Below are positions 18,749 through 27,612 of a DNA stretch of 64,000 bases, in pieces (position 1 is the first letter of the stretch; each line of letters starts with the position of its first letter). The notes beneath the pieces were generated by a model. The model did no database searches, was not told the origin of the DNA, and saw only the letters and a program-made list of their open reading frames with translations. The translations under genes were made by a program, and so were the position numbers. This stretch comes from a bacterium (lineage in GTDB: Bacteria > SAR324 > XYD2-FULL-50-16), in the NCBI GenBank assembly GCA_024275165.1, contig JAJRZQ010000037.1, forward strand, positions 124,001-188,000, read 5' to 3'.

Positions 18749-19615
18749 TTATACCGTGTCCATGGCGCTGGATTCAGCCCGGGTAAAAACAAGGGTTCCT
18801 AAAAATAACAAGAAAAGAGTAATCCCTAGATTCGCCATCCAAACCGAGGCAGGCACCCCCTGGGTACCAAAGAGCACAGAACGGAGGGTTTCAATGGGAG
18901 CGGTCATGGGGTTGAAATGGAAAAACCATTGATATTTGACCGGAATCTGAGAATAGGGATAGACTACAGGGGTGCCATACATCCAAAGCTGGGTAAAAAA
19001 GCCCACGGCAAAGACGAGGTCGCGAAAACGCACGGTCATCGCCGAGACAATGAGCCCAACCCCAAGCCCTAACAGGGCGATATGCAGGACAATCAAAGGG
19101 ATAAACAAAATGCCCTGAAGATGAAAAACCAAGCTGTTGTCATTGAGCCAAGAAGTGAGGGTGAGGGCCGCCAAAAGAAAAAATTGAATCCCTAAAGCCA
19201 CCATTCCGCTCATGATCACAGAAATGGGAACCACTAAGCGAGGGAAGTAGACCTTGCTAAAAAGGCTTGAGTTCTTGGAAAAAACCTCGGAGTTACTGGT
19301 GAGACAGAAGGAAAAATAAGTCCAGAGGATAATGCCCGACATATAAAACAGCAAGGGCGGCAATCCATCGCTCGATAGATTGGCGATCTTGCCAAAGATG
19401 ACATAATAGGTCAGTGCCGTGGCAATGGGTTGGATAATATACCACAGAGGGCCTAAAATCGTCTGTTTGTAGGTGGTGACAAAATCCCGTTTGAAAAACA
19501 TGAAGATTAAATCGCGATAACGCCATACACTCCCTAAATCAAGGGCAAACACCTTGCTCCGAGGGGCAATGACGATCTCCCAAGACTCTTTTTTAACCGG
19601 TAGCCCTTTGCTCAT
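18749..19615 (-). CDS. wzm: polysaccharide ABC transporter permease (Wzm-like)
   Basis: '[52 protein letters not shown]...RVVSPISV'-type ABC-2 permease (here '[14 protein letters not shown]'). Start at 19615 overlaps the FdtB-like stop. Confidence 0.9.
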   Translation of the reverse strand: MSKGLPVKKESWEIVIAPRSKVFALDLGSVWRYRDLIFMFFKRDFVTTYKQTILGPLWYIIQPIATALTYYVIFGKIANLSSDGLPPLLFYMSGIILWTYFSFCLTSNSEVFSKNSSLFSKVYFPRLVVPISVIMSGMVALGIQFFLLAALTLTSWLNDNSLVFHLQGILFIPLIVLHIALLGLGVGLIVSAMTVRFRDLVFAVGFFTQLWMYGTPVVYPYSQIPVKYQWFFHFNPMTAPIETLRSVLFGTQGVPASVWMANLGITLFLLFLGTLVFTRAESSAMDTV

Positions 19616-20715
19616 GCTCTGCCTCCCGCAATCCCTGACTTGGCAATAAACGAGCAAACCTGCTCAATTTCCGCGACCCGATGGCCCACAGAGATGGGCA
19701 GGCTTAATTGCGTGGCGTGCAGTTCATCGGCAATCGGATAGTTCCCCGATAAAATCCCCTTCATCGCCTCTTGTTTGTAGGGAGGGATAGGGTAATGTAT
19801 TTCTGTCTTGATCCCTTGATCCAACAAGAACTGGCGGAGTTGATCTCGTTTTGGGTGGCGGATTCCATAAATATGAAAGACATCGAATTCGTCTGCCTGG
19901 CGCGACGGCTTTCGCACCCAAGCGGGGAGTTGATTAAAATAGACCTCTGCCAGTTCTCTTTTATGCGCTGTCATGGTATCTAGGTGGCGGAGCTTGACCC
20001 GCAGCAAAGCAGCCTGCAATTCATCTAAACGAGAGTTCGCCCCGACATAGCGATTTACATATTTTTTTGCCGATCCATAATTGCGGAGATACCGCAAACG
20101 CTCTGCTAACGCGTCATCATCGGTCACCACCGCGCCCGCGTCCCCGACCGCGCCCAAATTCTTGGTTGGATAAAAGCTAAAACAACCGGCATCGCCAAAG
20201 GTTCCGGTCATCTTTTCTCCAAGCTTAGCCCCATGCGACTGGGCGCAATCTTCAATCAGCTTGAGGCTATGCTCTCTGGCAAAGTCACCGATGGCATCCA
20301 TCCGACAGCTCTTGCCAAAAAGATGGGTTACGCAGATTGCTTTGGTTTTATCGGTCAAGGCGGCAGGCAGGTTGGTAGCGGAGATGTTGAAAGTTTCTAG
20401 TTCCGGTTCGACTAAAACCGTACGATGCCCAGCCCGGACAATGGCTAAAATAGTGGCGATATAGGTATTGGAGGCAACGAGAATCTCGCTGCCAACAGGC
20501 ATATCCAAGGCTTCGATGGAAAGAATTAAGGCGTCTAAGCCATTACCCACGCCAACGCAATGCTTTGCCCCAACATAGCTGGCAAACTCCTGCTCGAATT
20601 GACTCACTTCTGCGCCCAAAATATACCAGCCAGAACGGATCACCTTGGCGGCAGCCTGCTCTAGCTCTTGCATGAATTGCTCATTAGAGCGAGCTAAGCT
20701 TTCATACTCAATCAT
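19612..20715 (-). CDS. DegT/DnrJ/EryC1/StrS aminotransferase (FdtB-like)
   Basis: '[27 protein letters not shown]', '[48 protein letters not shown]' (PLP lysine in SFYPTKNLG); adjacent to an FdtA-like gene. Confidence 0.9.
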   Translation of the reverse strand: MIEYESLARSNEQFMQELEQAAAKVIRSGWYILGAEVSQFEQEFASYVGAKHCVGVGNGLDALILSIEALDMPVGSEILVASNTYIATILAIVRAGHRTVLVEPELETFNISATNLPAALTDKTKAICVTHLFGKSCRMDAIGDFAREHSLKLIEDCAQSHGAKLGEKMTGTFGDAGCFSFYPTKNLGAVGDAGAVVTDDDALAERLRYLRNYGSAKKYVNRYVGANSRLDELQAALLRVKLRHLDTMTAHKRELAEVYFNQLPAWVRKPSRQADEFDVFHIYGIRHPKRDQLRQFLLDQGIKTEIHYPIPPYKQEAMKGILSGNYPIADELHATQLSLPISVGHRVAEIEQVCSFIAKSGIAGGRA

Positions 20716-21091
20716 GGGTTGCTCGTTCATAGGCTTCATCAATGTAGTCGGCACGGTCATAGGGGTGAGAAGACAGAACTAGCAGCACAGACCCAGGCCC
20801 AAAGGTCATGGTGTGCCAATCTCTCGGCTCGACTAAAAGGCATTTATGTGGAGAATCTAAGAGGATATTGTCCTCTGCCAAACCATTATTCATATAGATG
20901 GTAACCGAACCAGTAATCGCGACCAGGGCCTGCCTTGTTTTATGGTGCCGGTGTCCACCCCGAGTTTGACCATCGGCCTTGTAGATCCAGTAAGTTCGTT
21001 TGATCGGAAAGGGTAAGGCATTGTCAAGAACCGTTAGGCCGCCTCGGGAATCACTAAATGTAGGTAAATCAAGAAGCGTGAAGTGGGACAT
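20708..21091 (-). CDS. FdtA/WxcM-like dTDP-4-keto-6-deoxyhexose 3,4-ketoisomerase (cupin)
   Basis: '[56 protein letters not shown]...[32 protein letters not shown]'. Confidence 0.9.
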   Translation of the reverse strand: MSHFTLLDLPTFSDSRGGLTVLDNALPFPIKRTYWIYKADGQTRGGHRHHKTRQALVAITGSVTIYMNNGLAEDNILLDSPHKCLLVEPRDWHTMTFGPGSVLLVLSSHPYDRADYIDEAYERATHD

Positions 21092-21364
21092 GCAATTTTT
21101 TAAAACAATGAATAAGCAACTGGCCCTATCATGCCAGAGCGCGTTTATATGCAGTTTACGACCTTTAGAATAAGCTGAACTCCGGCTATTCAGTCAAGGC
21201 ATTTTGCCCTGCTTTCAACCCCTCGGTGAACAGATGACCCGGTGTGAGAAAATCAGATCCTACTAAACTGCCCGCGCCTCAAGGTATAAAAATTGAGATT
21301 GCCAAGTGATGGCGCAAACAGTATGAGCAAAGTGTCAACAACTCCGATTCCGCGATTCCAAGCA

Positions 21365-23182
21365 CTAGGGTTTTATCCCTTTTTGAAAAACCTCCGAGCC
21401 TGGAAAGACTAAACAGTAACTCGGAGCTATATATTGTGGTGAAGAAGGGTTTGGTCGATTTTTCAAGATATAATAGCTGGCCGTATCGGCAACCCCAGCA
21501 GACCAGTGGCCTGTTTCCACAGGAACCCAAGAGGGAGTAAATCCGGCGCGATTGATCAAGCATAGGCAATTGCATTGTTTTGCCAACTCAGACCATTGGA
21601 AGTCCGTGTAAGCAAAGCTTCTCGATAGCTCACGAAAACGAAAGACCGGATAATCAAAAACACCCCCTAGCACGGCACTCGTTGTCGGGTCGGTCTGAAT
21701 AGGAACCTTGCCGTGATGCCGCAACCCCTCCAAGAGAGGCTTCCAAGCAGGCCACCAAGGCCGACTGGGCAACTGGATAAAATCTCTTTTGCCGTAAAGA
21801 GGCGCGCTCCGCACCCCGGCGGCCTTAATTAAAATCATCGCCAGCAACAAGACTCCAAGCAACCGCCCCGTATGCCATGAAAAACTAAACAGGGCAGGCT
21901 TCCAACGCCACCAGCCAAGTCGGGCCCAAGCTTCTAAGCCGTAACCAAAGTACGCAATGCCTACCCAATAGATCGTGATATAACAAAGCCGCCAGTACAC
22001 ATCAAAGCGGACTAAGATAGCCCAAACCAGATTGAGCAAAGGAATCAAATAAATTAAAAAGGGTAAAACCGACAACAACCAAATCTTTTTACCTACAGGG
22101 CGAGAACCAAAAACCCATGCAGGATACAAAAACCAAGGCGCTAAAAAAAGGGGTAAGAATCCCATGATGCCTAAGCTGTCGGCAATTCGCACCTGCCAAT
22201 TTGGGCCAATTAAATATTTACCCCCCAGCCGAAATAAATTCGGCGCATTTTCAGCTAGATGCTGCTGCGGATAAAGCTCAAGGAAAAAATTCTGCACTCC
22301 ACCAAGTTGAGGAACCCCCCAGCCGAAAATTAATAAGCCTAGCGTAAAAATCAGATGCCCTCTTCGATTTAATCTCAACCAAAGCATCTGTATGGAAAAA
22401 ACGACCCACCACAACAGGACAACCAGAATTAAAAATACCGCCTCTTGTACATGATTCACCAGCAGAACCGGGATCAACAAAAGGGCTACTCCAAACCCTT
22501 TCAACCCTTCTCTTAAGGTATCTTTAAAAAAAAAGCGTGCTGCCCATAGCCAAACTAACAGCAGAGAAGAAGAACTGGGGGCAAGGCTGTAATAACTAAA
22601 ATAGCTGAAGCGATTGGTGCCAAAATAAAAAAACGCGATGATCAAAGAAATCAATGCCCACCTTCGGGGCAATTTCGCGTTACGGGCAAGAATCACGATC
22701 CCCATAGCCAAGAGCCCCCAAAAAAAACCGTGGGCCAAGTCGATTAACCTTAACTTGATTTCAGGGGACTCTCCAGGGCCAACCCAACAAATGAAGTCTG
22801 ACACCATGCTGTAATGCCATAGCCCGTAATTCAGCGTTTCCAGGCGCGTTGAATTTCCATGGCAAAGCAAATGCGCCCTGCGTAAATGCTCCAAAGGGTC
22901 AACAGGTGGTTCTAAGTAAGGCCCAGTCCATAACCCAAGCAAGACAAAAAGCAGGAAAATCATCCAGCCCCAAAGGCGATCTCGGTTTTGCGCTAGCTCA
23001 TGGTGCCCCCAACCCAACAAGGCCACCCAACCGCCCAAACCAAGCCAAAAAGGGGGAAGGGCAAATAACGACAGCAGATGAATTGTGGAAATTCCTGCCA
23101 TAAGAACAAGCAATAAGGGCCAAAACAAAAAAGAAATTTTTCGAGTCATCGGTCTCATCGAAAAGAAAACAACTGGGCCCAC
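21365..23182 (-). CDS. large polytopic membrane protein of unknown function (GT-C-like)
   Basis: 605 aa with many hydrophobic stretches and a soluble C-terminus; single uninterrupted ORF. Confidence 0.5.
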   Translation of the reverse strand: MGPVVFFSMRPMTRKISFLFWPLLLVLMAGISTIHLLSLFALPPFWLGLGGWVALLGWGHHELAQNRDRLWGWMIFLLFVLLGLWTGPYLEPPVDPLEHLRRAHLLCHGNSTRLETLNYGLWHYSMVSDFICWVGPGESPEIKLRLIDLAHGFFWGLLAMGIVILARNAKLPRRWALISLIIAFFYFGTNRFSYFSYYSLAPSSSSLLLVWLWAARFFFKDTLREGLKGFGVALLLIPVLLVNHVQEAVFLILVVLLWWVVFSIQMLWLRLNRRGHLIFTLGLLIFGWGVPQLGGVQNFFLELYPQQHLAENAPNLFRLGGKYLIGPNWQVRIADSLGIMGFLPLFLAPWFLYPAWVFGSRPVGKKIWLLSVLPFLIYLIPLLNLVWAILVRFDVYWRLCYITIYWVGIAYFGYGLEAWARLGWWRWKPALFSFSWHTGRLLGVLLLAMILIKAAGVRSAPLYGKRDFIQLPSRPWWPAWKPLLEGLRHHGKVPIQTDPTTSAVLGGVFDYPVFRFRELSRSFAYTDFQWSELAKQCNCLCLINRAGFTPSWVPVETGHWSAGVADTASYYILKNRPNPSSPQYIAPSYCLVFPGSEVFQKGIKP

Positions 23183-23479
23183 TTAAAAAAGTCGGATAGA
23201 ATCTGCCTAAGGAGTTGCGATAATTTCACAATCTACCTCAAAGCGATAGCCCAAAATCCCCCCAGGGAGCAAGCAGGGAGTCGATTGATCTTCGATTAGA
23301 GCCAAGAAACAGATTGAAAGAGGCTCTAAAACGGCTATCATGGAGCTACAAACTAGCCTCAAGGTTGAAGGTCAGAGGTCACTGACCACCTTGTGACAAT
23401 TCAACTTGCGCATGCCGATGGGCTATGCTAATTTTTTCAGGTAAATCTGTATTTTTTTAAATTCGGGGTATCGTCTACT

Positions 23480-24570
23480 TTGTCTCTCAACTCCCTTTTA
23501 ATTACAGGTGGTGCTGGATTTGTCGGTTCCCACTTAGCGAAGGCCTATAAGCAGCGTTTCCCTCATCTTAAGGTCGTTGCCTTCGACAACCTAAAGCGTC
23601 GTGGTTCTGAACTGAACCTTGCCAATTTACAAGCCCATGGCATCCATTTTGTTCATGGAGATATTCGACACAAGAGCGACTTAGAGGCAATTGGGAGAAA
23701 TTTCGACCTCCTCATCGAAGCGAGCGCCGAGCCTTCCCCGTTCATGCCGGTAATGACGGTTCCCCTGATTATTTACTGCAAACCAACCTAGTCGGCACCC
23801 TCAATTGTTTAGAATATGCTCGCCAGCATGCGGGCGGGCTCATCTTTCTTTCCACTTCCCGAGTCTATTCCATCCCCGATCTGCTAGACATCCCCCTAAA
23901 AGAAGAATCCACCCGCCTGAGCATTGATCAGAGCCAATCCCTACCCCAGGGACTTTCTACAGCAGGGATTAATGAAAACTTTGCCACCGATCGCTATCGT
24001 TCGCTTTATGAAGCAACCAAACTGGCAAGCGAATTGATGATCCAAGAATATGTAGCTAGTTTTGGCTTGAAAGCGGTGATCAATCGTTGTGGGGTCATTG
24101 CTGGGCCCGGCCAATGGGGCAAAACGGATCAAGGAGTCTTTACCCTCTGGGTAGCGAATCACTATTTCAATCAGCCCCTACACTATACGGGATTTGGCGG
24201 AACGGGCAAGCAGGTACGAGACCTCTTACACCCCGATGACCTTTTTGAATTGCTTTTGTTACAACAAGAGCACTTACAACCAAAGGCAGGGGCTCATTAC
24301 AATGTGGGCGGTGGTTTAGAGGCTTCGACTTCTCTCTTAGAAATGACCGAGCGCTGCCAAAGAGTCACGGGCAATCGCTTGCAAATGACTTCTATCGCCG
24401 AAACCGCTGCCGTAGATGTCCCCTACTATGTAACTTGCAATGACAAGGTGCATCGCCATTTTGGTTGGAGTCCCCAGATTAGAGTAGAGCAAATCGTAGA
24501 AGAAATATACCAGTGGCTCCTTGAAAAAAAAGACCTTGTCACCCCTCTTTTCACCTCAACCTCCGCCTAG
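23480..24570 (+). pseudogene. CDP-paratose/tyvelose-2-epimerase-like SDR, split by a frameshift near 23738
   Basis: ORF 23480..23791 carries 'LLITGGAGFVGSHLAKAYK...FDLLIEASAEPS'. A different frame from 23740 continues 'VHAGNDGSPDYLLQTNLVGTLNCLEYARQHAGGLIFLSTSRVYS...YRSLYEATKLASELMIQEY' with no stop into ORF 24034..24570. TTG start at 23480. Confidence 0.8.
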
Positions 24571-24579
24571 AGAAAAGAT

Positions 24580-25647
24580 ATGGCCGTAGTGATTGTGACT
24601 GGTTCCGCCGGATTAATTGGCAGCGAAACTGCAAAATATTTTCATGCAAAAGGGCTGGAGGTGATTGGCATCGACAACGACATGAGAAAATACTTTTTCG
24701 GAAAGGACAGCTCCACCGTTTGGAATCGCCAAATCCTAGAAAAACAACTGCCCAACTACCGTCACCATTCCCTTGATATCCGGGATCAAGCAGGTATCGA
24801 CAGCTTGTTTAAGCAATACGGCAACAACATTAAAGCGGTGATTCACTGTGCTGCCCAACCCTCCCACGATTGGGCCGCCAAAGAGCCTTTAACCGACTTT
24901 CATATCAACGCTACAGGCACCCTCAATTGTTTAGAATCGACCCGCCTCCATTGCCCTGACGCGGCCTTTATCCATTGCAGCACCAATAAGGTTTATGGAG
25001 ATAGCCCAAACCTCCTTCCCTTGATCGAGCAAGAAACCCGCTGGGAAATCGATTCAAATCACCCCTATTTTCAGGATGGAATTGACGAGCATCTGACGAT
25101 CGATCAAAGCAAGCACAGTATTTTTGGAGCTTCCAAAGCGGCAGGAGATATTTTAGTCCAAGAATATGGACGTTATTTTGGAATGAACACGGCGACCTTT
25201 CGTGGAGGTTGCTTGACCGGCCCAGCCCATTCAGGAGCGGAGTTGCACGGTTTTTTGGCTTGGTTGGTCAAATGTGCGGTCACCGGCCAAGCCTACACGA
25301 TTTTCGGTTATAAGGGAAAACAGGTCAGGGACAACATTCACTCCTATGACCTGGTCAATGCCTTTTACCACTACTTCGAGCAGCCTCGTCCCGGTGAGGT
25401 CTACAACATTGGGGGCAGTCGGTTCAGTAATTGTTCGGTCTTAGAGGCAATTCAAATCATCAAGGAACTCGCCGGTTATCGACTCAATTATACCCATTCT
25501 GATAAAAACCGCGAGGGGGATCATATTTGGTGGATTAGTGATATCAACAAGTTCAAAGAGCATTACCCGCAATGGAACTTAACCTATGATATTCGGCGAA
25601 TTCTGCAAGAAATCATAGATGCGACCATCGAGCGGCAAAAGCAATGA
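24580..25647 (+). CDS. CDP-paratose/tyvelose-2-epimerase-like NAD-dependent SDR
   Basis: '[38 protein letters not shown]', '[12 protein letters not shown]', '[30 protein letters not shown]'. Confidence 0.85.
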   Translation: MAVVIVTGSAGLIGSETAKYFHAKGLEVIGIDNDMRKYFFGKDSSTVWNRQILEKQLPNYRHHSLDIRDQAGIDSLFKQYGNNIKAVIHCAAQPSHDWAAKEPLTDFHINATGTLNCLESTRLHCPDAAFIHCSTNKVYGDSPNLLPLIEQETRWEIDSNHPYFQDGIDEHLTIDQSKHSIFGASKAAGDILVQEYGRYFGMNTATFRGGCLTGPAHSGAELHGFLAWLVKCAVTGQAYTIFGYKGKQVRDNIHSYDLVNAFYHYFEQPRPGEVYNIGGSRFSNCSVLEAIQIIKELAGYRLNYTHSDKNREGDHIWWISDINKFKEHYPQWNLTYDIRRILQEIIDATIERQKQ

Positions 25648-26396
25648 AACTTTCTCTAATTATACCCGCGCATAACGAAGAAGACTGTATCGCCTCAACC
25701 ATTAGGGGTATTTACGAGGCCTTGACCCCCGAAGGAATTGAATATGAAATTTTAGTGATCAATGACAATTCAACTGATCGAACGATTGAAATTCTGAATG
25801 CGTTGCAACAGCCCATCCCCCAACTGCGCCACATTGACAACCACCTCCCTAATGGCTTCGGCTTTGCAGTCCGCTGCGGCTTAGAGAACTTTCAGGGGGA
25901 TGCCGTGGTCATCGTCATGGCTGATGCCTCCGACCCCCCTGCCGATATCATCCGCTTTTATCGGGAATTAGAAAAAGGATACGACTGCGTCTTTGGAACC
26001 CGCTTTTCCCAGGGAGGTCAGGTCATTGACTACCCCATCGTCAAACTCATTCTCAACCGCTTGGCCAATCTGTTTATTCGAATCATCTTTCAATTTCGCT
26101 ATAATGACACAACCAACGCCTTTAAAATGTACCGCGCCGAAGTGGTTGAAGGGCTCAAACCCTTTTTAAGCCATCATTTTAACCTCACTGTCGAGTTGCC
26201 CCTCAAATGCATCATTCGTAAATACAGCTATTCCGTAATTCCCAACACCTGGGTCAATCGTGCTGCCGGGGTTTCTAAACTGAGGGTCCGAGAAATGGGC
26301 AGCCGCTACCTTTTTATCGTGCTTTATTGCTGGCTGGAAAAATGGCTGAGCCGGGGTGACTATATTGACTCGAAAAATCGACCTAGACTCAAATAA
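25644..26396 (+). CDS. family 2 glycosyltransferase, polyprenyl-phosphate sugar synthase-like (DPM1-like)
   Basis: '[25 protein letters not shown]', '[13 protein letters not shown]', '[33 protein letters not shown]'. Confidence 0.85.
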   Translation: MKLSLIIPAHNEEDCIASTIRGIYEALTPEGIEYEILVINDNSTDRTIEILNALQQPIPQLRHIDNHLPNGFGFAVRCGLENFQGDAVVIVMADASDPPADIIRFYRELEKGYDCVFGTRFSQGGQVIDYPIVKLILNRLANLFIRIIFQFRYNDTTNAFKMYRAEVVEGLKPFLSHHFNLTVELPLKCIIRKYSYSVIPNTWVNRAAGVSKLRVREMGSRYLFIVLYCWLEKWLSRGDYIDSKNRPRLK

Positions 26397-26516
26397 CGAA
26401 GACTCGATCCCCTTTTGACTAAGCTCAATCCGGCCCTACCATGACCGCTTCCTTGTTTCGTCCAGCCGTAATCAACCTGGGATTGAAATTGCGTCCGCTT
26501 CAGTAACAATAGGCCC

Positions 26517-27612
26517 ATGGCCTCTGTCTCGGCTGACAAACTTGGCTTATCGACAACCAAAAAGGTATGGATGTTTTTCCAGCGCACTCTTAAAGAGCTT
26601 CTCGTACTCCTCGCCAAGTTCGTGGTCGCTCTTGGTTTGTTATTTTACCTCTACCAAAACGACAGCATCCACTTTGAACAATTGCTGGTTTTGCAAGATC
26701 AACCGCTTCAATTGGCCTTGATGCTCGGAGCTTTTTTGTTGTTGCTTTTTGCCCTTGCTGGGGGGCCGTCTTTGGATGATCTTAAAGATCGCCGGGTTTC
26801 AGATCTCATTCTTCAGCGCCCTTAGGCTGACCTGGATCGGGATGTTTTTTAGTTTGGCGCTGCCGGGCGCCGTTTCAGGCGACCTGTATAAAGGCTATTA
26901 TCTAGTCAAGGAGCAGGAAAATAAATCACTCAAAAAACCGGTGCTCACCCTTTTGGCAGACCGAATCATTGGACTTTTCAGCCTCATTTTGAGTTCGTTT
27001 ATTGGCATTTTTTTAAATATGGATTTAATTTTAGAACAAACCTTGATGCATTTTCTGGCAGGGAGCATCATTTTAGTTTTTTTTTCAGGAGTGATTTTAT
27101 GGGGCGGAACGATCTTCCTAGGGGGGAAAGCGGCAGAATTAATCTTTAAGGTTCTCTTTTTTCTGCCAAAATCAAAAAGCTTTCACCAGCTCTTGCAGAT
27201 CACCGAAGTTTTTAAAAAACATCGTTTAACATGGTTGGGGATGGTCTTATTGTCCATGGCTTCACATTTGGTTATGATTTTTATTTTTTTACAAATCATT
27301 CATTTATTGCAGATGCAAGCAGTGGATTGGTCTTTGCTCTTGTTAATCATCCCCCTCGGTATGATTACCACAGCCATACCCATCGCCCCAGCTGGAATTG
27401 GGATCGGTCATATTGCGTTTGAAAACCTTTTCATGCTGACTCAGGGGATCAAAGGCGGCGCGGATTTATTTAACCTGTATGTCGCAACCCAGATTTTATT
27501 TTCTTTACTGGGAATGATTCCTCTTTTTTGGGTTAGAAAAAATAATTTTCCAACAGGCCTCCCCTATAGAAAATTTAAAATCAGCTTCTTTTTTTTTAAC
27601 AAATTACGATGA
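26517..27612 (+). pseudogene. flippase-like / LPG_synthase_TM-type membrane protein, frameshifted at a G6 tract (26760-26765)
   Basis: ORF 26517..26825 (frame 0) and ORF 26749..27612 (frame 1). Deleting one G gives continuous '...LLLLFALAGGRLWMILKIAGFQISFFSALRLTWIGMFFSLALPGAVSGDLYKGYYLVKE', matching the layout of the paralogue at 56038..57042 ('AAWRWKLLLTALNLPLEWSKALLLTFIGNFFNAVLPGSVTGDVLKGYYVV'). Confidence 0.8.

Noticed and set aside
26755-26770. Programmed ribosomal frameshifting at the G6 run
   Set aside because: No classical X_XXY_YYZ slippery heptamer and the single-G deletion fully explains the break; mutation, slippage or sequencing error is simpler.
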